Under the pieces are notes generated by a model. The model was not told where the DNA came from. It searched no databases and was given only the letters and a program-made list of their open reading frames with translations. From Aradus depressus (taxonomy: Eukaryota; Arthropoda; Insecta; Hemiptera; Aradidae): a DNA stretch of 64,000 bases. The translations under genes and the position numbers were made by a program. The stretch lies in the NCBI GenBank assembly GCA_963662175.1, contig OY759215.1, positions 53,461,213 to 53,525,212 of the forward strand, read 5' to 3'. Shown in pieces: positions 1-9,949 of the stretch; the first letter of the stretch is position 1, and every line of letters begins with the position of its first letter.

Positions 1-150
1 GTCCGACATTAACTACGAGATCATAACGCCTTATGCCGATCTGCTGGATGTACGAGCCAGACTCTACTATAAGAGATACCTAGGATAAGGAGTCTTTGAC
101 GAGTATCTGACATAGCACAAGGTCGGGACCATTCATTAATAGACAACAGC
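1..150 (-). repeat. SINE-A remnant, strongly diverged
   Basis: Reads like the non-tRNA body of SINE-A in reverse: blocks equivalent to 'taactacgaggtcat', 'agactctact', 'cctaggataagg' and 'gagtatctgacat' follow in the same order as in better copies such as 18507-18847. The window edge cuts it, and the tRNA-like head is missing. Many substitutions suggest an old insertion. Confidence 0.5.
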
Positions 151-438
151 GTGCAGGTTTTTTTACAATCCAGAATTTACTGCAGCGGTCCGCATCCACC
201 CCAGAATAAAGCTATTGAACAGTACAGAGGTTCAAGGTATCAAAAGTTATGTCAGTCGTGCTTTGTAGGCTTATCTGAGATGCATGTTAGTTCATTTTTT
301 CTGGCAAAGACCTTTCAGAGGATGTCCGTCCCTTGGCTGGCGAAATTTTGGGACAACTTGTAGTCACTAACTCAGGTCATAGTGAACGAGAATCGTCCCA
401 AAATATCATTGGGAAGGAGACACTCTGCCAGGAAGATG
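151..438. other. no recognised feature
   Basis: Mixed-composition sequence between two SINE-A copies. One reading frame stays open for 71 codons, but its translation shows no family motif and no start context, so I treat it as chance. Nothing else is supported here. Confidence 0.4.
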
Positions 439-449
439 AGTCAACAAGT

Positions 450-719
450 AGTTAGTTATTATGACTCATGCCCGGGCTTTAACTACGAGGTCATATTGCC
501 GACTACGACTCTTTTTGGCGCTCTGCTGGGCATGATCCCGACTATGGGAGTCCTAAATTTTTCCAACCCATGTTTATTCATACACCTAGGGTAAGGGGTA
601 CTTAACGAGTACCTGACATCGTCCAGGACGGCGTGCTCTAGGTTTTTCCGGCCGAGTTTCGAACCCGCGATCGCGAGCGCAGTAGACAAGCATGCTAACT
701 CTGAGCTACAGGCGCACTC
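450..719 (-). mobile_element. SINE-A copy with 11-bp target duplication
   Basis: The tRNA-like head lies at about 655-719 (reverse of a box-B-like GGGTTCGAAAC region and an altered box A), and the body runs back to the tail at 450. The flanks carry AGTCAACAAGT at 439-449 and at 720-730, an exact 11-bp duplication. This marks a LINE-mediated insertion. It is shorter than the 330-349 bp copies because of internal deletions around 640-660. Confidence 0.85.
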
Positions 720-730
720 AGTCAACAAGT

Positions 731-2149
731 GTGATTTCAAGTTAATAAATGAACCTCGTCTTTTCAACTTTTCCGCCCTATCAAATTGTATTTATTTATT
801 TATTTTTGTGAGGTGTATTTGCTTCATCTCCCAGTTGTTGTTCCGACAATCATTAATAGAGTAGTAAAAAAAAAAAAAATGACGTGAAAAAGACATAAAA
901 AATCGGACAAGGTCAATAAGTGTTTCTGGTTAGCCTATACTTATTTAGTAGGCAGTTTTTAAGTTACATTTTTTGATTCATAGGAAACACTAAACACTCA
1001 CAGGCAGTTCTATTTTTTTTTATTGTCATTTGGATTTCAAGGGGCTCCCAAAGTTTTATGAAAGTAACACATCATTCAAAAGCTTATTTGAATGGCTTTT
1101 AGAAGCAGAAAGACGACTTTATTCTTCAATTCGGATGAAAAATGTTGAGGATAATATAATTTCAAAAGAGCGATATTCCATATCAATGCAATCTTTTCAA
1201 AATAATGTCGTACGAAAAATGCTTGTTACCCTAAAAATGAGGCACAACTTGACTCAAAGTCCATTGAAGATTTATAAGTTAGTAAGCGTGGAGCTCCACA
1301 AGAATAACTAATGGAGTAAATAATATAATGTAGAATGGAAATAATAATGATAGTATTTATGGCTCAAAACTAAACTTGCTCACGAAGGCTTACCTTTGTC
1401 AGGTGACGTAATATCCAAAATTATTTAATCAAAGTTCAGCATTTAGAATATGGAAAGTTTTAACATTAAAAATATTTTTAGTAATTTCTGCCTAATAAGA
1501 CACATTTTCATCTTATTTTTCAACAACTGATTGTAAAATAATAAAAATTAAAAATAAATAAATTCTCTGAACTGACTGTTGAATTCGTGTGAAGTTTTTT
1601 TCTTTCATGAGAAATTTTGTATTACTATCTCGCTATAAACATTTTCAGTATTTTACTGGTTTATAAATAAGCTTTGTCGATTTGTGTCTTCCTGCACGCA
1701 ACTTCTTTCGTGGTTGTCTTATCTCCAATTTGAGAAAAATTGTTAATTGAACATTTAATTAATAATATTTTTTTAAGATCGCAATTTAATGGGATCTACA
1801 ATTTTTTCGTAATTTGATCAATTGTAGGAACTTTCTTTTTTATGTTTATGCATATTGGGAGGTTTTCTATGATCGTCATTGGTCAGAACTTACAAAAGGC
1901 ACATGAGCTGCATTATAGTTAATAAGAAGACTCGGACTGAAATCATTTTAGCCGTTTTTTCAAGATAGAGATCCGTTAAGATAGAAGGAGAAGAGTTGCG
2001 GAGTCGTAGAGAGTTAGAAAAGCCGCATTTAAAAAGCCATCTCCGGCCCTATTGTTAAGTGGGAAGTAAACTGGCTTTGTGTGGTCTCTGGGTGTGGCGC
2101 ATGACAGCCAAGAAGGTGAATAGCGTTTTTTTACGAAGAAAATAACATT
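731..2149. other. AT-rich spacer
   Basis: Apart from the candidate ORF at 1030-1311, this stretch is AT-rich with runs of T and A (for example 867-879). I see no RNA gene, no terminal repeats and no family similarity to the rest of the window. Confidence 0.4.
1030..1311 (+). CDS. unassigned 94-codon ORF, possible exon
   Basis: An open frame ending in TAA at 1309-1311. It opens at a TTG with no good ATG context, so if it is real it is more likely an exon than a complete gene; a pyrimidine-rich stretch (about 1010-1028) precedes it. The translation is charged and helix-like, with a WLLEAERRL stretch near residue 23 and many K, R and N residues. No domain was recognised. It differs from the surrounding low-complexity sequence by having balanced codon content, but AT-rich DNA produces ORFs of this size by chance. 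Confidence 0.18.
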   Translation: MDFKGLPKFYESNTSFKSLFEWLLEAERRLYSSIRMKNVEDNIISKERYSISMQSFQNNVVRKMLVTLKMRHNLTQSPLKIYKLVSVELHKNN

Positions 2150-2162
2150 AACTGGCTTATAT

Positions 2163-2913
2163 CGTCGATACAAATGCAAAGTATCGAATGTGAAAAAACG
2201 CATTTTTCGTTTTCGGTCTAAAGCGATAGCTTTAGGACGGATGAATGTTGTAGCGAACTCTCGAATCTGAATTCACGTTGTAAAGGGGAGGAATAACGCT
2301 GGCAAAGGGTCGAATATCCAAACTATGTAATGATGTCCAAAATCAAAGTGACCAATAAAAAATTCGTTATTCTGCATTCGTTATTGTGACCAAAGTTTTT
2401 GAACTGGGATGTTTCAAAGTCTCGAATGTACCACATTCGCGTTTTTGATCTAGTTCGAATAGGAACAAAATCAAATTCCCTGCATGGCAAAGTATTGAAT
2501 TAGTCATGTTCGTGTGTTTGCTGTTGCAATTTTTTGTAAAAGCAATGAGCTGTTTTAAAGCAGACTATCGATTGTGACATATTCAACAGTTTGCAATGTA
2601 AATATTTAAATATTATACAATGCAAACTAACGAAAATGCCACATTCGATAGTTTGCGTTGTAAATTATAGGAAAATAATAATCAATTACAGATAATCAAA
2701 CTAACGAATGTGCGTTTTGACTAATTAAGATACATAATTCGATAAAATTCTTATAGGGTCATCTATAAGGTATAACACCACGTATGACATAGGTAAAAAA
2801 TGATTGACAATGAGCACTGATTTTGAATGAACCATGAAACAGTTTATTCACTCTCCTGAAAAGTTGTGTTTTTCACATTCGATATTTAGCATTTGTATCG
2901 ACGATATTAACAC
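2163..2913. mobile_element. inverted-repeat element, about 750 bp, flanked by a 13-bp direct repeat
   Basis: Arms of about 40 bp are inverted: 2159-2200 and 2869-2906 share CGTCGATACAAATGC and TATCGAATGTGAAAAA. Outside them lies AACTGGCTTATAT at 2150-2162 and again at 2914-2926. Internally, short words such as CACATTCGATAGTTTGC recur near 2590-2660. There is no coding capacity. The 13-bp flank repeat is longer than cut-and-paste transposons normally make, and the right arm is followed by about 7 extra bases before the repeat. Confidence 0.55.
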
Positions 2914-3117
2914 AACTGGCTTATATATCCGACGGTGGCTTCAATAGACCCCTTGTACTTTTGCAATGTACTCCCAGTCTAACATTGGAAAGGAACAGAC
3001 AGTTGTAGATACATAACTAAGGTGAGTCGTAGAAAAACGAAGGGAGCTCCAATCTCTAGGAAATTTTATTCTCGACCATTAGGGTCGATTTATATTATCG
3101 TTTTATATGGGTACTTT

Positions 3118-3305
3118 CAAGAGAAAAGTCTGGTTGTGACTTGGCCACTGCCAAATGACAAACACTCACCTCATTACCGAACAATACCCACCCACCTGCT
3201 CAACCTGCATCCCAGATCATGGTGCACCACCTCCTTGACGATTGCCCCAAATACACGAAACAGCAGTCATTGCTCTCTGCCGCCCAGTTTGCGACTGATA
3301 CTAAA
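3118..3305 (+). pseudogene. LINE ORF2 C-terminal relic (zinc-knuckle region)
   Basis: Two plus-strand frames read together resemble the end of an I/R1-like LINE ORF2. One frame gives THLITEQYPPTCSTC, the Cys-x2-Cys half. After a one-base shift another gives MVHHLLDDCPKYTKQQ, the His-Cys half, with LLSAAQFAT following. The Cys-x2-Cys...His...Cys pattern beside 'hll..Cp' is characteristic of the C-terminus of these elements. It is frameshifted and lacks all upstream reverse transcriptase, so it is a dead fragment. Confidence 0.55.
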
Positions 3306-3400
3306 TGACGACCACTGAACTCTGTCCAACATGATTAAATTCACAAAAATTATTGGAGCGTTTGAAACCATTTAGTTTGAAACTTTGCCTCCGCCATTTT

Positions 3401-4013
3401 GACGTGACAACGTCTTATAATTTGGTAGGCCGGCACCCCATGTTCGAAAACTGCGTTATGTTACTTTCGGTCACACATAACACACGTATCGCGCATGCGC
3501 CGAGAGAGAGATAGCGCGCTTCACACTGTCTTCGTTCCGCTAGTTGCTCTCCTGTCTCGATTCACATGGTACTGCTTACTAACGTATCGCTGCTGACCGA
3601 TTTGATGTTTACTTTTTGAAATTTAAAATATTTCAAAACAAAACGAAATGAGTAAGTATTTCTAAATTGAATAATTTATTATTTTAAACATTAAAAAAAA
3701 ACATTTTCGTTGGTAAATGTTTATTGATAAATAAAATTGATTTGAAAATGATATTTATAATATCATCGATAAATAAACGCTTCATAAAATTGTTCACCAT
3801 TCTAAAACTATTTGATCTATGAATTTGAAAATAATATTTTTATCGAATAAACTCTTTATAAAAATTGTAAACCAAATTTTCATTTTTTGAAAACTATTAT
3901 GCTTATGAATGTTTTCTTTCTATATTGTTTCAAGGTTCAAAAATTTTATTGAAATGATTTGTTATATTTGATTCTTGACACTTTTGCTAACTCGCAACTC
4001 AGACGTTGTCACG
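3401..4013. mobile_element. candidate TIR element with GC-rich core
   Basis: CGTGACAACGTCT near 3402-3414 is repeated in inverse as AGACGTTGTCACG near 4000-4012. ATTT lies just outside both ends. The interior holds a GC-rich island at about 3428-3600, including CGCGCATGCGC and a GA run, followed by AT-rich DNA. The short terminal match makes a non-autonomous DNA element plausible but not proven. A promoter with a first exon is an alternative: ATGA followed by GTAAGT occurs at about 3648. Confidence 0.35.
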
Positions 4014-4240
4014 CTCATTTCGCCACGCATCGGAGTTGCACGCACCCGATTTTTTTTTCAGTTTTAGATCTTTTTCATCAAATTACGATTTTCTATAATA
4101 TTTATTCAGTTTTTCTACTTTTCATTTATTGTCCGGAACACAAAACAACAAAAAGTGAATAAAAATTATTGTTTTCCTGTTCAAAAATGTTCTACTTGGA
4201 AAACGGTCTTGCATTTTCTGCATCAATAGACCACAACATA

Positions 4241-4863
4241 TCGGGTCGTCACACATGAAATGCCCGTTTTTGTTTTCATAACACGTTGAAGAGGATTAAG
4301 GATTTACCTGTTGATTACCAGCAAAATATTTACTATCTGCAATAAACACTAGTTAATTCTCTATTTACTAAAAATGTTTGTTTTCCTTCCAAGTGGACAT
4401 TCATATTTTAGTTTCATTTTAAACATGACAATGAAAACACTTCATTTTCGGGTAATTTTTTACTTTAGTTCAAACTTGGTCATTCCGCTGCACAAGCTTC
4501 ACGGAATATTAACCAGGTTTTTGGTGAAGGGTGTTCTAATGAAAGAACTATTCGTCGTTGGCTTGGAAACTTTTCTTCAGGAGATACGACCTTTGAAAAC
4601 CATTTTTTTCGGAGCCTGGACAACTTTCTTCGAAAAATAATTTGGAAATCAACAAAGCTTTTTCTGATTTTGTCTCATCTCGTGACTCAAATTTTTTCAA
4701 AACTGGTATAGAAAAAGGTTTTCTAACTAGGTGTTAGTCGTCGGCAAAAATGTGTGGAAAATAATGGAAAATTTTTTGAATAAAATATATTTTATTTGTT
4801 AGACAATTTTTTCATTTACTTCCTGTTCGAAAAAACGGACATTTCATGTGTGGACGACCTCAT
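4241..4863 (+). mobile_element. mariner-type element, internally deleted
   Basis: Terminal inverted repeats of about 33 bp lie at 4241-4273 and 4830-4863. They share GTCGTC, then ACACATGAAATG, then a CCGTTTTT block. TA flanks both ends (4239-4240 and 4864-4865), as expected for Tc1/mariner insertion. At 623 bp it is about half the usual mariner length. Only the N-terminal transposase region remains (see 4428-4640); the DDD/E catalytic part is gone. It could move only if transposase came from elsewhere. Confidence 0.75.
4428..4640 (+). pseudogene. mariner transposase N-terminal fragment
   Basis: From about 4469 the frame reads FKLGHSAAQASRNINQ, then NERTIRRWLGNFSSGD. This is the paired helix-turn-helix DNA-binding region of mariner transposases (HTH_48-like), ending at the hallmark W...F.sGD. 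The likely start methionine (about 4428) lies in a different frame, so a frameshift and a TAG at 4466-4468 break it. No linker or catalytic domain follows. It sits centrally between the two mariner ends, which supports the assignment. Confidence 0.7.
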
Positions 4864-4920
4864 TATATCACAAATGTATAACTCACCTACTTGTTAAAAC
4901 AGCATCGTATGTAGAAATAT

Positions 4921-5855
4921 CTTTTTTTTTTTTTTTTTTTGTATTTATTTATTTAAAGCCACAACTATGTAAAAAAAATGCACAACCAGCGGCTGGGCTG
5001 ACTTGTAGGTACTATACAAAAATAATAAAAATAAAATAAAATAATAAAAATAAATATGACATGAAAGGCTTGAGAGAGGAAAAACACCCAGCGGTGAACC
5101 CTCATGACATCACTTCATACCAGGAGATCTCTATGCCAGACTCTCTTTAATCTTCTTGGGGGATTGTGGGGTAAAGTACTTAGGATTTTGCGAACTTCCG
5201 GATTGGTGTGTAAGTAAATTTTGGTGTAGAAACGTTGGTATAAATGTTTAATGCTAGTGTCTATGGGTGTGATGTTCAAGTCGCGGTGTAAAGTCTTGTT
5301 GCTAACGTATGGTGGGCATTGCGTAATCAGTCGGAGAGTCTTGGATTGAAATATCTGTATTCTTTTGATGTTTGAAGTCTTGGCTGTACCATATATTTGT
5401 AAGCCATAGGTCCAGAGAGGTCGGAGAAGATAAGTATAACAATTTAGTTTTTGTCGAGTAGATAATTTAGAACGTCTATTCAAAATACTGTACAATAGTC
5501 TAAGTCGCCGGTCTAGTGTGAGTCGTGTCGTCCGAGTGTGAGGGTTCCAAGTCAGCCTTCTATCGAGGGTTAATCCTAAATATTTTACGGAAGAGGTATG
5601 CGGTAATGGCTCGTTTTCAAGGAATACTGGGGGACAGTCACCACGGCAGAGAGCGAATGTTATGTGTTGACATTTTGTGGTGTTAAATTTAATTTTCCAA
5701 GATTTACTCCAAACTTCAATTTTGTTGAGGTGTTGCTGTAGTATGAGTGAAGTGGTGTGAGGATCTGTGTGAGAGGCTAAAATGGCGGTGTCATCTGCGC
5801 TTGTAGAAATATCAATAAATGAATTTACATAAATCGTCATTAGAGTCGTCAACAT
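4921..5855 (-). pseudogene. 5'-truncated jockey-like LINE with poly(A) tail
   Basis: The reverse strand from 5855 to 5115 encodes 246 uninterrupted residues. They match the C-terminal half of a jockey-like reverse transcriptase: the catalytic ADD at residues 20-22, a WKIKFN thumb motif at 53-58, the VKYLG block at 90-94, and the LWTYGLQIYGTA segment near 147-158. The palm and fingers upstream of the ADD are absent, as is the endonuclease, so this is a typical 5'-truncated insertion. A 3' UTR (about 4942-5114) leads to a poly(A) tail seen as poly(T) at 4921-4940. A curious internal repeat, LTLDRRL, occurs twice about 16 residues apart. The open frame implies a fairly recent insertion. The same family recurs at 62510-63060. 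Confidence 0.85.
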
Positions 5856-7316
5856 AAAAAAAATATATATAACAAGTAAATAAATATATAAAATATTAAA
5901 ATTGAAAAAAAAAAGGGAGCAAACAATTTAAAATTCTTACTTTAAGAAAAATAAGAGGGAATAGGGGATAAGTGCAAGAAGGGTAGAGTCCTCGAGAGGG
6001 TGGAAATAAAAAAAAATGTCCGGATCCGACTTCCACATAATTGACGAGGTAGTGAGTGCGCCGGGAGTACAGTCTAAGCCAAAGCCAGGAGGAGGGAGGA
6101 GAGCCCCCCGGTGTGAAGAGTACGCACTCACCTCCTATTCACCTTATTTTTCTTCAAATAAGGGTTTTTAAATGTTTGCTCAATTGTTTTATCTTTTTTT
6201 CATTCGAACTTTATATATATATATATTGTGACGTGTAGAATGGGGGGGTCACAAAGAATAAAAGAAATTGTTATTCTTTATAAAAAATAGTAAGTAGAAA
6301 TAAATAAAAATGTACATCTTGGCAAAAGATATTTAAAAGTAAAAAAAAAAATTTGATTAACTGTAAAAGAAAAGACAAACCTGATGACATTTGGTGGGGG
6401 AAAAGATGGCGAGAAGGGCAGAAGGAGCCGACTCGTGGTAGTAGGGTTTTGTAGGATCTTGGAGGAGGTGTGGTGTGATTTAGAGCATCTTGGAGGAGGT
6501 GTAGTCTGTTTTGGAGGAACTTGGAGGAGATATCGTGTGTTTTGGAAGAGCGTAGAAGGAGGGTGTATGTTTAAGAAGAGCGAGGAAGAAGGTCCTGCGG
6601 AGAGTATCCCCGAGAAGATGGAAGATAGCACATTTATATGAAGGAGTGTCGTGGAAGAAGAAGAAAGAAAAATCCCGAGAAGTTAAATTTTATATATGGT
6701 AGGAAGAAAAGGCTGAGAAGAAAGTGACGAAGAAGGAAAGATACAAAAGAGGATATAGGATGCCGTGAGTTGCCAGAAATTTTATAATCCATATTTATAA
6801 TCATATAGTTTGTTGTCATTTGCCAAGAGTACATTTTTTTGTCTAAATTAACTTATAAGAGGTTTATTTCATCTATTGTCAAAAAAATTATAATTAACCT
6901 TTTTTTTTAAACCATTTACAAAAAAAGAAATTAAAAATATATAACTTATAAAACATTGTGATTTAAAAATTTAGTTCTCATTTTCCTTTATTTTCACCAA
7001 AGCACTCTAAATAAGAAAAAGGATGCCACCCTGTTTTTAGATTTATAAATTAAAGAAGGAATAATTTAAATTAAAGTAACTAAGAATCTTCTCAATATAT
7101 ATACATATAATTCTTTTTCTATTTTGCATATTTACAATCGGTTCAAACCATAATTAAATTTGTTGTAGTTATGGATAATATGACAAAGTAAAATAATAAA
7201 TGGCAACTTGTTCGATAAATAATAAATAAATGCAAGAAAAAAGAAAGAAAGAATTTAAAGAATAAAAATGTTTGTAAAGTCATGAAGAATATGTCCAAAA
7301 TAATAATACCGATGGT
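5856..7316. other. AT-rich spacer with a purine-rich short tandem repeat
   Basis: Contains a TA run near 6211-6227 and, at about 6455-6575, four imperfect copies of a 32-34 bp G-rich unit built on CTTGGAGGAGGTGTGGT. The ORFs on both strands over that repeat are a by-product of its composition. 6641-7316 is AT-rich with no recognisable gene. Confidence 0.45.
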
Positions 7317-7387
7317 TTCCAGGCAAAAGGCCCTAACCCACATAAGGTTAACTTCACAGGACAAAGAAAAAACTGTTTCATTATTAA

Positions 7388-8057
7388 TATGAAGATAGCT
7401 GATGAAGTGAGAAGTGATTCTTTCACAGGATGTCAAATATAAGATAGTCTGACCTCTCACAGATTTTATTGGTAGTAATAGCTAGCCGGCTTTCGAGGTT
7501 TCCCTCATCATCAGGCAGTCTGATAAAAAATTAAAAATTTTGAATAGAACTAAATAATATAATAAAAATAAATAAATAACAATCTAAAACATTAACAATT
7601 TAAAAATTCATGGATGTGGACAGACGAGTTATCCCTGTCCACCATCTGAGTCACAACTGGGAGAACGGTGTACGTGAGACTGGACAAACCTCCCATCCCC
7701 TCGCTAGAGTTGAGGAGGGGGGACTCTCTCTTCCTCCTTTCCAATTGATTTCTATCCTTTCCAATGTATCCATCTTTCTACTTTTTTGGACATGATGCAG
7801 TAACGAGACTGAACCGGCCTCATGTCCTGTGTTCTGGAGGTGTTGGAAAAATTCAGAGTCGCCCCTCCTCAAATGCTCCCTCACTCCACACAATGTTTTA
7901 GATTGTTATTTATTTATTTTTACTATATTATTTAGTTCTATTCAAAATTTTTAATTTTTTATCAGACTACCTGATGATGAGGGAAACCTCGAAAGCCGGC
8001 TAGCTATTACTACCAATAAAAATCTGTGAGAGGTCAGATTCTCTTATATTTGACATC
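7388..8057 (+). mobile_element. fold-back element HF1, copy 1, with hammerhead-like arms
   Basis: Flanked by a perfect 15-bp duplication CTGTTTCATTATTAA (7373-7387 and 8058-8072). Arms of about 170 bp are nearly perfect inverted repeats (about 7424-7588 and 7890-8057). The left side carries an extra 35-40 bp segment not mirrored at the right. Each arm has a CTGATGA...GAAA module (right arm 7971-7994; left arm on the minus strand, about 7490-7514). The centre (about 7600-7885) is non-coding and has a relative in 36580-36830. A 15-bp duplication points to target-primed insertion rather than cut-and-paste. Confidence 0.75.
7971..7994 (+). other. hammerhead-like core module
   Basis: CTGATGA (7971-7977), one extra T, the hairpin GAGG/CCTC (7979-7982 and 7987-7990) closing a 4-base loop, then GAAA (7991-7994). 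In hammerhead ribozymes CUGANGA and GAAA flank helix II. The extra base before the helix departs from the standard core, and I could not assign a secure cleavage site, so catalytic activity is unproven. Confidence 0.35.
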
Positions 8058-8072
8058 CTGTTTCATTATTAA

Positions 8073-9284
8073 ACAAACCAAGATGGCGTTCCACATTAGT
8101 TTAATTGTCATTTTTAAGAATCTTTTCTGTTACATAGAACAATTATTTTTCATCAACACTGCATCTCTTTACAAGAAATAACAGTAAAGTGAACCACTTT
8201 GTTGATTAGGGCCTTTGTCACCTTATAGCAACGGGGCCTGTCTCATAATGTAAACTGCCAAAAGCCCTAACCTATTGGCAGTTTTTGAAAGTCCCGAATG
8301 TTCAGAACGAAAGCCCTAACCCACTTCTATCATTGTTAAATAAAAAAATTTATTTATTTTCCTTTTTTACAATGGCATTTTTGTTGATTATGGCGCTAGA
8401 TTTAAATGAAACGGATCTATCGACAGCATCAAACTAGTGGGATAGGGCATTTGGACTGGGGGATAGGTCTTCTGGTTTCTCAAATGATTTAAAGTTTTGT
8501 GAGAATATGTGGGTTAGGGCCTTCAAATTGAGGGTTAGGGCCTTTTCCCTGGACCAAATTTTCCAATGCCAAAGGCCCTCCAATTTCTAATTTCCTATTT
8601 TTATAAATGTTGTTAAAAGTTATTACAAAATGGAGTTAACAGAAATGTGCGGGATAGTCAATAGTGTGGCAAAGGGCCAAAACATGAAAATCTCAAAGAT
8701 TGAGGGATAGGGCCTTTTGCCCGGAACGCGTCGATAGATTCATATATACAATGGAAATAATACAAAAAATATATATAATAAAATACAAAATAAAAACTTA
8801 GCTCGAGATCCTTCAACATACCACCGCGATGAGGCTAGTAGTGGTGGCTTATTTTTTTATAATGATTTTTTATATTTTTATCTTGACGAACCCACCTTAA
8901 GGGGTATTATATTTAAATATAAAATTTCATATGGATACATTAATTACATTGGCAGTTATTGAGATTTTTAAGTTAAGCCGCCCCTCTTCATGCAGCTGGG
9001 CGAGTTGCAGACGTTGCTGTCAGGACTAGAAGGACCTCCTTTGTCACGTGATGTAAAAAATATAAATACAGAAGCTAGACATTTGATTATCACTTGACGA
9101 CGAAATCATGCGGCATTTCTAAATAAATATTTGTTGGTCTATTTATATGTTTCTTATCTTGAAGAAAAAAATAAATAAATACTGGGGTCGTCTAATCGGA
9201 GTTACATTCAAGGATAATTTTGTGCATTTTTACGGTTGAAACCCTTGATTTTGCCTTTTTCCCTAAATTTGGTTTGCCTTACGT
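8073..9284. other. rest of the 7317-8726 element, then repeat fragments
   Basis: After 8726 the sequence is AT-rich. 8935-8990 matches family D (ATACATTAATTACATTGGCAG, then TTATTGAG). 9000-9280 shows nothing I recognise beyond AT-rich spacer. Confidence 0.4.
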
Positions 9285-9496
9285 AATCATCGCTTAATGT
9301 CCCATCCGATTGAAGCTCTTAGGTTTTTTATCTGAGAGGTGAAAAAAACTTTAGCACTTAACCGATGATTGTTAGGTACACCCCTACCCTATGTGAATAT
9401 CAATTTAGGTCTCCCATGTCCACCCAAGCGACGGAAGAGCGCTCTGGTAGTAGGCGATGTTAAAGTCGTTGTTAAAGTAGCCTGGGTAGGAGTGAC
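9285..9496 (+). repeat. rearranged SINE-A fragments
   Basis: Blocks of SINE-A occur out of order and in both orientations: the reverse of the GGATGGGACGTTAAGC block at about 9287-9302, the forward TTTTTATCTGAGAGG block at 9325-9340, and the forward GAGCGCTCTGGTAGTAGGCG block at 9437-9456. The tail ATAACTAAC near 9499 became the target of the next element. It is an old, rearranged copy. Confidence 0.55.
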
Positions 9497-9509
9497 AATA
9501 ACTAACTGT

Positions 9510-9936
9510 AATATGAAGATAGCTGATATAGTGAGAAGTGATTATTTCACAGGTTGTCAAATAAGATTTAGTCTGACCTCTCACAGATTTTTATTTGTAT
9601 TAGCTAGCCGGCTTTTGAGGTTGCCCTCATCATCAGGCAGTCTCCAAGAGAAACCATCCTTAAGCAAAAATAGCAAAAACCAAAAAACAGGTTCTGTTGG
9701 TAACAATCATAAAATATAAAAGCAACAAAGATTTAAATATATATAAATGCATTAAATTTATTTATATTTTAAGATTGTTAGCAACAGAACCTGATTTTTG
9801 GTTGTTTTTTTTTTTGTTGTTAAGGATGGTTTCTTATGTAGACTGCCTGATGAAGAGGGCAACCTCGAAAGCCGGCTAGCTAATACAAATAAAAATCTGT
9901 GAGAGGTCAGACTTCATCTTATTTATCAACCTGAGA
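9510..9936 (+). mobile_element. fold-back element HF1, copy 2
   Basis: Flanked by AATAACTAACTGT at 9497-9509 and 9937-9949, an exact 13-bp duplication placed in a SINE-A tail. The left end again begins with the extra ATGAAGATAGCTGAT segment seen in copy 1. The arms (about 9550-9710 and 9775-9936) are inverted and carry the CTGATGA...GAAA module, on plus at 9847-9870 and on minus at about 9617-9641. The centre is short and differs from copy 1, so arms and core evolve separately. Confidence 0.75.
9847..9870 (+). other. hammerhead-like core module
   Basis: CTGATGA (9847-9853), one extra A, GAGG (9855-9858) paired with CCTC (9863-9866) around a GCAA loop, then GAAA (9867-9870). Compared with 7971-7994 the stem is identical and the loop differs by one base (GCAA against GAAA), both being GNRA-type tetraloops. 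This is consistent with an RNA constraint. Confidence 0.35.
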
Positions 9937-9949
9937 AATAACTAACTGT

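Larger units (their letters stand above)
7317..8726. mobile_element. DNA-transposon-like element with GGGTTAGGGCC subterminal repeats
   Basis: The ends are inverted over 23 bp with 21 matches: TTCC at 7317 and GGCAAAAGGCCCTA at 7322-7335, mirrored at 8704-8726. The right half is studded with the same word in both orientations (for example at 8194, 8267, 8315, 8514, 8535 and 8707), a layout typical of transposase-binding subterminal repeats. It has no coding capacity. A fold-back element (7388-8057) has inserted into its left part, leaving about 725 bp of original element. No clear target duplication was found. Confidence 0.6.
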
